Origin: Phoronis australis
Lineage: Eukaryota > Phoronida > Phoronidae
Assembly (NCBI GenBank): GCA_002633005.1
Contig: NMRA01000751.1
Location: forward strand, 103,666 to 167,665
Direction: 5' to 3'
Length of the DNA stretch: 64,000 bases
Below are positions 21,801 to 36,800 of the stretch, one piece after another (positions within the stretch are counted from its first letter, which is position 1; each line of letters begins with the position of its first letter). The position numbers and the translations under genes are program-made. The notes under the pieces are model-generated. The model saw nothing but the letters and a program-made list of their open reading frames with translations, ran no database searches and was not told the origin of the DNA.

Positions 21801-24800
21801 CCTCTGTATAAAATTCAAGCTCTATCTTTCGTTTAATTGCTCCTGAAATTGGAATTATGGCTTATTAGCACACACTCAACAAAACTGCATAACATAAATT
21901 TGATTCAAATATTTTCATTTATCCATCAATTTAATTTTACCCAAAGATAAGTGGGAATACATTAGCCTGATTATGTTTCCTGGTGGCCATGCGCCAAAGC
22001 CAACAGTTATCCACAAATCGGATCATGACTTATCTCCTTAGGGGCATAGCAAACTCCTTAGCAAACACTTTGATAAATAATGAAACATATTCATTTGACT
22101 GAATATAAATCGGTAAATAAAACAACAAGAATGGATCAACTGAAATTTGAAATTTTCGGAGGTAATATTCCTCAACATGAAGGCATAGAAGCCTGTACCA
22201 AGTTTCTTAGTCAACGTAATAATCCTAATGTACCTACATCTTTTATTCGCTCTCTTCTTGAACATGTACTTACCATGAATCATTTTACCTTTAATAATAA
22301 TCACTATCTCCAAATATTAGGCACAGCCATGGGAACTAGGGTTGCTCCTACCTTTGCTAACCTCTTTATGGGAAATCTTGAAAACAGCTTCATCAAATCC
22401 TGCTCTGAAAAACCCCTTCTCTGGCTAAGATACATTGATGACATTTTTATGATATGGACCCATGGTCCACAAAAATTAGATGTATTTTTAGAAAATATTA
22501 ACAAATTTCACCCTACTATAAAGTTCACTCATGACATTTCTCAAAATAAAGTCTCATTTTTAGATGTAACTGTCACTCTTAATAATGATAAACTAGAAAC
22601 TGACTTATTCTGTAAAGAAACTGACAAACACCAGTATCTGTCATATCACTCGTGTCATCCCTTTCATTGCAAGAAAAGCCTTCCATATAGCCTTGCCCTA
22701 AGAATTCGACGCATTTGTTCAGAAGAAACTTCCTTTAATAACCGTTTAAAAGAACTCAAGTACTATCTAATTCAACGTCATTTCCCCTTACATCTTATAC
22801 ACAAACAGTTTGACAAAGTCCGCTCAATTACTCGAAATGAATCTTTAAGAACTAAAACTAAAGGCAATACTACTAATAGAATACCTTTCATAACTATGTT
22901 CAATCCATGTTTAAACGGAATTAGCCACGTCTTCAAAAAACATCTTTCTACACTGCATATTTCCCCTCAAATGAAAAACCTATTTCCTCATCCCCCTATA
23001 ATTTCTTGGAGAAAATGTAAAAATCTAAAAAATTATTTAGTTAAAGCTAATATCGACAATATACACCAAACTGACAAACCTATTGGCAACACACAATGTA
23101 ACAAAACTAGGTGTAAAATGTGTAACTTCATCAACGATAGCACTTTTTTCCAGTCTTCCCAAACCAATGAAAACTTTGAAATAAAACATTATTCTGATTG
23201 CACCACCAACAATATTATTTACCTTATAACTTGTAAAAAATGTTCTATCCAATACGTAGGACAAACTCAACATAATCTACAAACTCGGTTTCGTAATCAT
23301 AGATTTAACATAATACATAAAAACATTTCTGATACTGTAGGTAATCATTTCAATTCCAAAAACCATAATATTCAAGATCTTTCTGTACAAATAATAGAAA
23401 AACTCCAACACCCCAGTACCCCTCACAGACTTAAAAGAGAACAATATTGGATAGACAAACTGAATACAATAGAACCTCATGGATTGAACATAAAAACTTA
23501 AAATATGTCATTGAATTTTTTACGCAAAAATGTATCATTTTCATTACACCATATCTTATATGTCAATTGTCATTTCGTGTTTGATTTTACTTTATTTCTG
23601 TTTTTGTTGATAAAGGAAGTTGTTACCTCCGAAAATTTCAAATTTCAGTTGATCCATTCTTGTTGTTTTATTTACCGATTTATATTCTTCATTTCACGAA
23701 ACAATAGTATCCTTGGGAGGATCTGGATCGCCTTATTTAGTTTCAGATATATTTTCTACATTTGACTGAGAGATACATAATATTGAAAAGTTCTTCAGGC
23801 ATACAAAATCGATGAAATACACACCAGTTAACCTTTTTGGCTATGGGTTCTACAGCCTTTGTCAAACTAATATTGTCGTGAGTGGGTTGGACACGTGACG
23901 TGATCGTTATGGACTGGGGAAATCTGTCGGTCGTCTTGTCTGCTTGTAGTACATTGCAATGGCGTAGATATATGCGCACATGGAGTTGTAATTAACATAT
24001 ACCATGACTCTGGATACAATTTAGTCAACAAATACCTTGAACATATCCATGAAAATCTCGCGATTCGCTCGAATATCTCTCACTGGCGCCATTTTTAGGA
24101 AGTTACGTGAAATCACGCCTGTTGACAAACAAAAAGTCCAAGGGACACAAATCTTACAAATTTCACTAGATATCTTCCCATGCTATTTTGCAAGTGTCAC
24201 GCCCCAGGTCACGCGCTTCACTCATTCTCACGTCAGCCTTTGCCTCATACTCACCTGACTCAGTTGAATTATCATCGCGCTCACGGTGAAAAAATTAACG
24301 GTAACCAAAAAGTGGAGTTGTAATTCTTCGCCAAAGTAACCTGAATTCTTGTAGCTATGCTTCATCGAAGATATGTTTAAAATCAGAAAGGATCACTGAA
24401 GAAAGTAAGCACCTTTTTAAGTGATAGTTTTAAGTGTAGAATGTATTTTCGATGAGGTGAAAACTCTTAATCAGTGGGCGGATTTCACCTACCGCCCGTT
24501 TAAAATATACGGGAAGAAATTAGTACAGAACGCGATTTGCGTATTGTAGCGCAAACCTGAATTACATTTCCCACAACAGCTTGTTTGGAATTTTTCACAC
24601 TAAAAGATTAAAAACTCGAACTAAACTGAACAGAATACACTCTGCTACCGTATTGGGCAAATGGCCAAATGACAAGATTTTGCCCTACTTTCGGTGACGT
24701 CATAGGTAAGTCTTACAGAATCTCGCATTATTGTTATTAACTCGTAAAGGGACCATTGTCCGCCCAATCAATGTGAGTTATTTTAATATTTGTTCTGTAA

Positions 24801-27800
24801 TCATTATTTATTTATTTATTTGTTTATGTGTTTTACTTCACACCTGCACACCAGAAGAAAGGAGGCTGTTCCGAAATTATGTACGTCCCAGTATCAAGCT
24901 TGGTAACAAAAAGTCTTTTCGTGTCTTTAACAAACTAATCATTAATACTAAGATTTCTGGGTAAATAAATATATTGACTCCAAAAATCATTAGTTTGACA
25001 AAGGCTGTAGAACCCATAGCAAAAAAAATGTTAACTGGTATATAACTCACTGACTGTGTATGAATATCTTTTCAATATTGAATTCAATTTAATAATTAAC
25101 CAGCCCTTATTTGGGTGATAAAACAGATAAAAAGAAACAATCAGTTCATTTGACTAACAACCGTGTGACGACAGGTACATGAATCAAAAAGAATGGTGAA
25201 AATTTCGTCAGATAAATATAAAAATTGATTCGCCTCATAGGCTAAGTGAGTAACGGGATTATTTGCCTAACCATCACTCTACAAATGGCCCCCGATTGGG
25301 CAAAACCATTGGTTTCACAAAGAGGCTGAAATAAAAATGTGTGGATAAGACAGAGTAGTTGTAACTATGCGAAATGAGAAAAGACATCTCAAGTACATTT
25401 TTATCTGGCAATCAAGTCTCATCAAGTGTTATGCTGTATCACTATATTTACATGCAATTGTTGCCAATGTCAGAAAAAGTAAGTTCCTCAACACTTTAAG
25501 TAGTACACAATTATTGTACTCGGGGTAATTCAATTTTTTGAACGAGATGCATTATTTCAGATTAGAACAAATAACAGCATATACATATATGTGTTTCACA
25601 CCTGCATCCACTCATCGAATTCATATCGCATCTTATCGCAATATTTTCTTGTAATGAATTATAATGAAATAAAAGCATCTTTAAAAACACATGAGCCAAT
25701 CTTTTGACAAACTGGTCCACTTTCTCGTTTTCAGTGACTGTAAATATATTTATCTAAATTATACTACTTCTTAAGGGATTTTCTGAAGATTTCAATTGGC
25801 CTTGCATTTTTAAGATGTTTGTAAGTATGGTATTTGGCCAATATCGAGACTAAATTTAAATCTGGTGGTTCCGCTTGTCCTAAGATGACTTTGTTAATCT
25901 AATATCAAATTCATATTAGCTGGCAAGCACCAACTACCAAGTTGAACACTGAACCAAAATGAGCTTGTAAAAAGCAATTAACATAACAAACAAAGGTAAC
26001 AATGATTCAGGAATCAAACCACCCACAAGATGTGCACGACAGGGACCGATAGATCCCGATTTTAAACAGGTAGGAAATTGTTAGTGTCCAAATAATATTT
26101 TAAGATTATAAGCTACCAGCGGTATAGGTGACATAGGTGGCTAGCAATGAACTGGGATGTTCAACTTACTTTTAGCAAAACCATCATGTGGATAGATTCC
26201 CCTATTGTACACATCCAAGATGTAAACTCGCTCATCATTCATGAAATCTCGCTCATGACCATTTCCCTGAAAAAAAGAATACAGCAAAACATTTTAGGAA
26301 ACAAAACACTGATGCACGAATGGCCCAAAACAATATATTTGCAATTTTCTTCATTTTATTGACTATTCCACAACCTTAACTTGCGTTTTAATTGGTCAAA
26401 ATGATATAATTGAACTTTTGAAATGACCAAACGAATACACAAATCTCAAGTTCATATACTCATCAAATCATACTGCTCTCACCATTGCAGAATGCCTCTA
26501 AAATTTAACAATATCACAAAATGCAATAACTGTTACATTTTACATTCATTATTACATTTTAGGTTGCTAGGCCGCTCCTAAAATGTAGCAAGTTGTTACA
26601 TGAGATGTAAGTCACAAGTAAAAGATTACAGTCTGAACTCAGTTCTCCGTGGCAAACAATACCGTGCTTGACGATAGTTCAGAAATAATCAATTTTTGAA
26701 TTGGCGTACGCCTAAATAAGATTTTAAATCTCAACCTCCTCGTTTCCAAAAAATAGTCCTACTCTGCATCCACACCAATGCTGTCACATTTTGTCACTAG
26801 AGGGCACTGTGGTTTTTGGATCAGTTCGATACGTGGCACCATTTGTCGCTGGTTCCACAGAAACCCACCTTTCAAATTTTACAAAGCGCCTTTAAAAGGT
26901 GAAGATAATTCAGCCGCAGACGCATTAAACAAAATCCCCACTAGGGGGCAACACAGTAGTCGGACCCATCCGAAAGTCAATGTCAGTTTTGGCCTTCTTA
27001 TCGGGAATGCATCTGTAAATTTTCACAATGATTCTTTGAGTTATATGGCAGATAGAGAGGCAGATGCCATAAAACAGTCACAAAAATAACAAAAATGGCC
27101 ACGAGGGGGCGTAAAATCCATTGAATTCGTTCTAAAATGAAACAGCATCATTGCCTCTTAATTAAAAACCTATTTGCCAAATTTTTTGAAAATCCATTAA
27201 GGAACTCTGAAGATATGGAGGAAAACGTAAAAAAATAAATTGCCACTAGGGGCACACCAATCGTCGCATTGGTCTGAAACTTGTCATCACCTGTTGTCAG
27301 CTCCAAAGTAACATATCTGCCAAATATCACATGTTCTTGCAAAGGCTTAAGGAGATACAGCCACAGACCGAAAAAATCCCAGAGGCGCCACAGTAGGGAA
27401 ACCCATCCAAAAATCCACATCAGCCGTGGTCTCCTCATTAAGAATGCACCTGCATATTTTCATAATGAGTCTTCAAGCGATTTGGCAGAGAAAATTAGCC
27501 GGTTACGTTGGCGCAGATTCGTCAAAGCCGTTCAAAAATGGAAAAATTACGTTTACTTAGCCATATTTCATGCAAATCCATCCACAAATTCCTAAGATAC
27601 AGAGGAAACCATGAAACAATAAATTTGCCACTAGGGGGCACAGAGGTCGTCGGATCAGTTCAAAAGTCATCGTCATCTGTCGTCAGCTTCAGAGACACGT
27701 CTTCCAAATCTTATTAAAATCCTATGAGGGGTTTAGGAGATACAGCTTCAGACACCCGATGCCCAGACAGAGATGACAGCAATATGCACCCACATAAAAT

Positions 27801-30800
27801 GTAGGCGCATAAAGATATAGATAGCATGACTAAACAAATTAAGCTTTACTATTGCATAGTGAGTTGCAATGCAGACATCTAAAAAAATTAAGCTGTCTGA
27901 GTGATCCCCGGTACAATAAAATCGTTCCTCATCAACTTGTTCAACTTGACTGAGAAGTGAAGCAGAACCTTTGGCTTTCGAAAATTAGGTCAATCAATAC
28001 GTTTTTTACTAATCTGCATATGAGAGTTGTGAGAATTAACTTGGACACATTTACAAGGCATCCATACATGCAGTGTAGAAGCATGCATCTATATGTGAAA
28101 CAAGTGAGTAAAAAAGTCTTTAGCAGAGTGTAGTGCGAAAGGGTCTAAAAAAGTTTATGTAAGAGAATGCCGAGCGCTGAAATGCACCCACGGATGCACC
28201 ACATCAAGCTAGGATCCCTTTACGAGCATATTACCTGGTAATCAGCAAGTCCAACTAAAAACCGAACTTGCCTGATGTGCGTCCAAATCCACAATCATCA
28301 CTTTACTGATGCCCTCTAGCTTCTGGAACATGAACTTGATGGAGAGCGTGATGTCAGCATAGGCACAGAATCCCCCACCCTGATTCGATGAGCAGTGATG
28401 GAAACCACCGCCAATATTCAGTGCCCAGCCACGCTCAACAGCCAGCTTACCAGCCTAAGTACAATAAAAGTAAAGTCAGAATAATAATTAAATAGAAATC
28501 ATAATAATAGTGCTAGTAATAGCAAGAACAACAATACAATTAATAGTAATCACTTATTATGAAGGTGCTTCTCGAACTGCTGGTGTTTTTGCTATTGTCC
28601 AACCCGTCCATCTTTTGTTAAGTCAATAGCAATACATTTGCCAAACTTCCAAAAGATCCGGTCTTAGTAAGGGTGTTTTGGAAATTCAGCCCCAGATATT
28701 AAACATGTCACTTGGGGCACAAGAGAAGTTGAACCCACCTAAAGTTCCATGTCAGTGCGCCCTTGTCAGTAGGAATACACCTGGCAATTTTCATAATGAT
28801 CCTCTTGAGTTGTTTGGCAAATACAGACTTCTCAAGTTTTTTAAAATGACCACTGGGTGGCGCAGAATCACCAAAGCTATCCAAACATGGAAAAGTGTTG
28901 TAGTCTCCTTAATAGAGACCTATTTGCCAGTTTCATAACAATTCATTCAAGAACTTTAAAGGTCCAAGCCATACCTCCCATCAGACAATGTTTCTGAGAA
29001 ATTGCAGACACTTACTGGTAAAACAATGTTAGAAACTTCTGAAAAATGAAAACAGGTGGCGTTGTCGTAGTATTGCCACGCTTGAAGTTTGTTTCTCTCT
29101 AATTTTGTGTTTTATGCACTCGTAATCTGGTTCCTGCACTTTAATTGCTATCAAGCCAGAAAGACTTTGTTGCTCTTTGGTGAGTTAAGTCCCGTGCGTG
29201 TGTCTATATTCTGTTAGAGCAAACTTTCACTAGTCGCACTGTAATTACTGAAACAGTCGTCGGACATTTTGATATTCTCGACCTACATCGATTGTGAAGC
29301 TACTGTTACGTAATTGATATCTCACCATGCCTCCCAAGAACACTCCAACCAGTAGTAGGCCACAAACCCGGGGGATCACGTCTTATCTAACTCAACCGGA
29401 CCCCTCTACCCCTGACATTCCTAACAGGGAGCAATTGAAACTTTTGAATGATTAATTTGAGAACTTGAAATCAGATGTATTTAAAGAAGTAGAAGCTCTG
29501 CGACAAGTAACATGAGAGGAAAATCATCGTCTACATGAAAAGGTGAAAAATCTTGAGTCTAAATCGGATGACCTAAAGAATCGATAAAGACGCGACAACT
29601 TGATCTTTCATGGCATACCGCAGGAGAATCACGAATCTGAGTCCAAAGCTACAGACTTTTTGAAGGACTGCTTGGATGTTCGTTGATGGTGTCATAATCG
29701 AACGAGCTCATAGAATTGGCCAAAAAAAAAAAAATTGCAAACAAATCATTGCAAAAATGAAGTCTAAAGATAAACACAAGGTACTACACAATAAGAAGAA
29801 CAACAATAACACTGATGTCTCAGTGATGTCACTCAGGACTTCTCCGCACCTGTGAAGAAGGCGAGGCGCCATGTGTATGAATTCTCACGTGGTAAGAACT
29901 GGGCAAATGCAAAGATTAGGTACGACAAATTAATATACGAAGGTTCTGTTTATGTTTACAATGTCGAATCAGATGAGGTGATGAAGCGCAAGCCAATGGT
30001 TATAGTTTCTGGACAACCCCTTGAAACTGGTGTTAATGAACCTGAAGAGAATGGCGCAGCACGTTACTAGTGGTGAGGCCACGGCCCTACACTTTCAATG
30101 GTTTCTTGGAATGCACAAGGATTAGAAAATGTTATTGTTAGGGACGAAGTTCAAATATACCTAAAAATTACAATATAATTTGTATCTGTGAAACATGGGC
30201 AAAACGCTCAGATCAATTTGAGCTGTCTCGTTTAATCTTTGTTATAAAATGTAAAAAGAAAAGGTAGATACTCTGGAGGTGTTAGTATTTTCATTAAACA
30301 ATCAATTTCTAAATATTTCAAGAGCATAGTACATTCACAGTTTCCCTTTGGTATCTGTTTGAAATGCGATAAGGAACTATTTGGTATTGTTCAGGGTGTT
30401 TTGATGTTTTTTTGTTTATTTACCCCTGAGAGTTCAAGTTCGTATGTTAATGGCACAGGTGCACCAGAGAACAGCGGTATATTATTGTTGCATAGAGAGA
30501 TTAAAAACTATACTGATCGTTTCAAAGATTGTTCGTTGGCTAATGTGGGCGACCTAAATGCCAGAACAGCGAATCTGATAGACTTCATTTTAGATGACAG
30601 CCCAAAATATTTGCCATGACAGGACTGGTATGAAGTGTAGACTTTTAGTTTGCCTAAGAATTCTAAGGACGAAGTTGTAAACAATATTGGTAAAACTCTC
30701 ATTGAGTTATGTCACGAACTTTGTATTCTTATTGTCAACGGTCGTTTCCCTGGTGATATGCAAATATTTGATATAGTAGAAGATTTTGTTGTGGATGAAT

Positions 30801-33800
30801 GGGATGACTCTGATCAACTACCAGGTATTTGTAAGTTTAGGTGTTGTTGGTCAGAGATCAACCCTCCTATGGTTCCATTGTTACACCCGCATAGCCCGAT
30901 TCAGTGGGAAAGTTCTAATGCACAGGCATTCTCTCGGGTTTTTTCAACAGGCGCTGAGAATTGTGCGGTGGCTGTGGATAGCTCGGTGGCTAGTGGCAAT
31001 CAAGATAATGCGGTCAGATCCATTACAGATTTGCTGTGGCAGTCAGCCATATCAACCATGGAAACTCGTACGTCTACTTATAGTTAGACTGAAGTAAATC
31101 AGAACTCGTCCACCCTGGTGGGATGATGAATTGGCTTCGGCCAAACGAGCAAAAATATGGTCTTTAAAACTGCTTCTTAAAAACTCTTCTGTTTTTTTAC
31201 CTTAACGAGTATGAAGTAAAAAAGAAGGCTTTCTGTGATCTGTTTAAACAGAAAGAGAAAGCATATCAAGCCATTAAACGTTCCAAAAATAACCCTAAGG
31301 AGTTCTGACAAATAATTAAATCCAGTATTCGGACATCCCGTATGTCTTCTACAATTAATCCGCAGAAATTGAACAACTATTTCAAGGATTTATTGAACCA
31401 AAACTGCTAATGTAATTCGGGATGAGTAGAGGACAAATACCACGTTGTGTTTAGTTTGCAGTGCGTACCAAGACCTTCGGGTTAAGTACTTATTAAGTGA
31501 TCGTTTTTGTCATTCTCCCACGAAATCTAAATTTGAATCTCTCATGAGAACTCCGGATATCCTACTTCTAAAATTCGTCCACCATGCTCTCAATTTATTA
31601 TCTAGTTTGTAACGCACCTGACAATGTTCTGTCTTGTACATGTTATGCTGTGGACCTATGGCCATATGTATGTATATATATACTTCAATAAAAAAAATGA
31701 AAACAATAACAATTTTGGAAATTATTTTTGTCCCATGTTGGTGAGATTGTACCACAAATCGAGCAAACTACGATAACACTTTTGCAAAAGATTATGAAGT
31801 GTAACGTGTGCCCACAAAATCACATGACCGACAACATGGACTCAAGAAAAATTAAAAATCACTCACCAATATAGTGCCACCAGTGTGGAAGCGAAACGGA
31901 CGCAGAACTTTGCGCTGCACAACACAATTAGGTAAGAGGGCCACGGGTGGAACTTCAGTTATTCCTGCTACGTTGAAACTCCACTGCAAGATACGAAGGT
32001 TGAGAATAGCTGGAACCTAAACGACACTTATTCAATCTTCGCAATGTTCTCTTAGTGTGCATTATACATGTGATAGTGACCACTGACGAAATTAGTAATT
32101 AATGATTTCAGATCATTACCAAAACAATTAAACAACTTAATGTAATTTAGCCAAATTGTATAACTCAGACAGGGAGCTCTCAAGTGCCAAAGAGCCACTC
32201 AAACTAGGAGTCACTACACATTTGATGTGCTATTGCTTTTAAGGCCAAAAAACATATTTGGTTCCGGATTGTGCCCAACCAATGTTTGAAAAAGCAAAAA
32301 AGAAAGAATGAGGTGTAAACCCACATCATGTTTTTCCACAAATTACCATAAATCAGTGACGTAGGGAGGTGTTATTTTAATGGGGGCACAAATTGACCCC
32401 CTGGTCAACACCAGCACAACAAATCATATCAAATCACTGCACCAGTAAAGATACCCTGGTTGATACCAGCATAGCCAATTACATCAAATCAAAAATCACT
32501 GCATCACTGAAGTTGACTTGAAATGAGCATTGTCACACTATTTAAGTTGATATTAGGTGACATTTTTTGAAAAGATAAATAACTAATAAATCACATCGAT
32601 TTTCAAAACAAACACAGAACTGAACCAAACAATTATGTTTTTGGCCTAACATAATTTTGTGACATTCCTAAATTTGAGATTCCAAAAAGAAAATGTGGCT
32701 ACAATTAATGTCATTTGCCTCTGAACTGAAACTCTTTACACTGTGAGCAATCACATTTTATTTAAATACAATTGATGATGAAACCTGTCAAAACCACAGA
32801 CTAGAGTGAACTACCCTAATTTGAAGGCTGACTAATCACTTGGTCTTTAATTGAATTCCCATTAAGCAATAGCTTTAAGAAGCTGATGTTCAATCACACT
32901 TAACAATATTTAGAGCAAAATACTTCCCAATGACACGAACAGATGTGCTTCAAAACAACTACATTGTCCATCACGCCTGTATGTCATTTCAATAAATTAG
33001 TCAAAAACTCGTATGGTGACACATTGGGTAACATTTCATGTAAACACGTAAACCAACCACCATGGCAAGCGGCCATTTATACAGGTCTACAAGGACAGCG
33101 CTTGCATTTAGTCATGACAAAATTCAGGCCACAATCACATAAATTTGAAGTTCAATCACTAATTTCACATTCAAATTTTAAGTGACAAACAGGCGAGATG
33201 TCAGATTGAATGGGTGTTAGAAGAAAAGTCGTAGGAAGAACAGTTTACCTGACTAAATCCAGAAATAAGTGTCGACAGCTATCCACACATAAAAAGGTGA
33301 TAAAACAAAACAGAATTTATGTAAGTAACATTTTCTTAATACACAATACTACATATACGCTAAAGCTTTTGTCTAGTGCTCTCATTTATCCCGAAACATT
33401 GCTACAGAACTGAGCAGGGAGGACGTAGCTGTCAACGTTTGTGATCATCACGTTTCTCCACTTGAATAAATTAACTTTATTCTATATGCAGAGTTAAGCT
33501 TGGTATATATCTACAAAGTTGGGGTTAGGGATTGAGGATTTCCATTCATAGCCTTGAGTACGTTATGTGATCCAAAATCCCATAGCTGTCTGAATTTTAC
33601 TTCATGAAATTATTTCCGAATGGGCCCACTTGAAAACCAGTTATTCACTTAATAGTGGTCACCCAGTCTTTTAAAGAAGTTTAAATAAATAAATAAATTA
33701 AGGAAGAAGTGCAATGAATGTATATCGCATGAGACATGATCACAGAAGTGGTCCTGGACCATCTTTTTTTGTTTTCATTTTTTTCCATCACTCTTCTGCT

Positions 33801-36800
33801 TTCAAATTCCGATACATTTTTGCATATATGCATTCAATTGTTCATTATCAACTATTAAAAGATAGACTTTCTGAATCCTCCTTTTAAAAATAACAAAGTG
33901 GCATCTGTAATATGTAGAAATATTGCGCAACAACAAATTTGAACAAATTCTATTCTTATGTGAATGGCAATGAAAGAAAAGAAGACACTATGCTAAGTTT
34001 GAGCATAACAGAACAACAAACCCAATTTGTTCACATGACATTTCAATGTCCAAATTACTACGGGTATTTCATACAGGATTCAGAAATATAAGCATATGTT
34101 GGGGTTGGTCATGAATGGCTATTTGGTGAAATTTAAGTGATGTTCACAAAGGTTGACACCCATTTCAAGATTTAGCATGGGTAAATGTCAGTTAAACAAC
34201 TAATATACCACAAAAACGGGAAAGTGTAGGGTAAGCCTCTCGGTATTTAACTATATCAGAACAACATGGGAAATCAGAATTGAGATAGCACTCAGTTTTT
34301 TTGAAGAACACTACAATGAACTTAACAATTAAGCTGTTGGGTTCAGTTGGGTGAATGTTCTCATGCTTGAGTAAAAAGACCAACATATCTACCCATGCAC
34401 GAAAATAGAAGAAACTAGTTTACAGTCATCATTTCAAAATACATTTCCTTCCATTTACGGTATGGTAATTTGCCCAAAAATAAAAAAATCAAACTATTAA
34501 AAATCCGACTTAAGAGAAGGACATTTTTTATTGTAAAAGCATTTACTTACACAAATTTCCAAACTTTTCACTTGTAAATGTCTATTTTTTATATATTAGC
34601 ACACCCAAGGATATTGCTTTTTGCATAGATTACATCCACGTTCTCATTCTCATTCCCCGAGTTCAGAGGAGTACGAGACACAGGTTATGCCATGCCTAAA
34701 TATCTGCCAGAATAGCCAGGATTTGAACACGAGTCTCACAAATAAAAGATTGGAGCACAAATTACAGTGAGTAAGCTATACTATCTTACACTAAGCATGC
34801 AACGGTATGTCAATTCACAGGCGTGCAGGTGCTTCAAATGGAATCAAAACCAATACAAATCTTGATCAAGTTCCTTCATAAAGGTTCATAGAAACTCATT
34901 CCTTCACTTCATTTGTTTCAAGCAGGCTTTAGGAATAAGTGACAATTCATATCAATGATAAAAATTCTCTAATTTGTGACAGTCTATAGAAAACAAGTCT
35001 CTGTTATATGATATTTAAGCGCAACCTAAGCCCACTGATATTAAATATTTCAGCATTCCTTATATGGGTTATTATGCTGAAGTGGCATCGAGGAAACTCA
35101 CAATTTTGTCTTTGAGGTACTGCTAGGAACCAGTAAGAGGTTCCTAGGGTACTGTAAGTCATTTATTATCCAGCGTGTTTTTCATTTATTTAAAATAAGC
35201 AATGTGTTGACTATCAAAGGTGTCACACTGAGTGCTCTGAGATCTAATGTAGCTATGAATTCACATGTGGTCTCTGTACACTGACATATGTGGCCAAAAC
35301 GAATGGTCACTTAACCAAATGGATCCGAGAGCACCTGGACACTGACATGAATTCCCACATATATTGTAATGTTAAGGGCAATGATGCCTGCAGCTTAGCA
35401 TCCGGGGAGCCCTGGTGTGACATTATTCAAGGTACCTAAACTACACTGTCAACGGATTCATAAACACGGGCACGGACTCACAAAACACGATCCACGCACC
35501 CAAATACACGGGACACGGACTCATATTCACGAGGAAACACGGTTAACGGATAAAATGGAGATGTCAGCTGACCCAGGAAGCCGATGAGTCCGTGACCCGT
35601 GTTTGGCGGTCCGTTAACCGTGTTTCCTCGTGAACATGAGTCCGTGTCCCGTGTATTTGGGTGCGTGGATCGTGTTTTGTGAGTCCGTGCCCGTGTTAAT
35701 GAGTCCGTGGACCGTGTAGTTTAGGTACCTTGATTATTGACAGCGATTCTAATTGTTACCATGTTAAGGTATATGAGGCAATTCAGATTACTTACAAACA
35801 ACCACCATTAAATGTACAGATAAACCACGAATCCTTGTCTCTTCTCTTTTGATTCCTTCTTGCGTCTGATTCCGTATTTAGTATTGTATAGGTTTAACTG
35901 GCTACTGTGTCATTCCTGCTTTTGTTGTAACTTTGTACAGTACCGATTTTCTTTGTACCCAGCTTTGAGCTAGTTATTTTGAGAATAAGGTCTGAAGGTT
36001 CCCATGAAAATGCAATGATTAAAAAGTGATGTTATTTTTATTAAAGTAAGATATTTGGCTAAGACTAGTATAGTCAATAAGCTGCTACATAACTTTAAAG
36101 CATAGTTGTCAACTGATGATTGTCTTGCGAGGCAAAAACAAAATTTTGCCTCACTCTTTCACAGCTGCAACACCTGAGAAATGAATCTTGAATTAAGCTG
36201 TACGGGTGTATATCTTTTTGCAGAGAGCAGCTTCAAGATGTTGGTAACTCATACAGTAACTACACACGATACAGCTAATGCAGGATTTCTATAAAAAGAT
36301 GGGGAAAAAGTAAACAAGAACAAGGGAACAAGCTTAAGCACTAGCAAGTCAACAGTTTGCCTACATATGGTGATATTTCATTTGTTTACCACAGGCAAGA
36401 CTGGAAACATGGAATTTTCATAACAAGAAGAAACATAAATACATGTTAAACATAGACGTTGATCTAGTGCTTTTAACGGCAATCTGGAGACCTGTGGTTT
36501 GATTCCCAGTTGGGGTTTCCGATTTTTCTGTGTGTATTTGATATATTTCACAATTGGCCAACATCAGCGTCTATGTTTACTACATCTAATGAAAACATTC
36601 TCAGGTAAATTCCTGGTTATACAATTGTCAAAATCTGTGAAAAAGGCGAAATGCCGCTCATGGGAAGGATGACACAACAATTGGCTGAAAACGGTAAGAG
36701 CACTAGACCAGCAATCGGGAGACCTGTGGTTCAATTCCCAGTTGGTGTTCTTGATTTTTCTGTGTTTATTTGATAAAAATATGTTCATTGATAGTATGCC

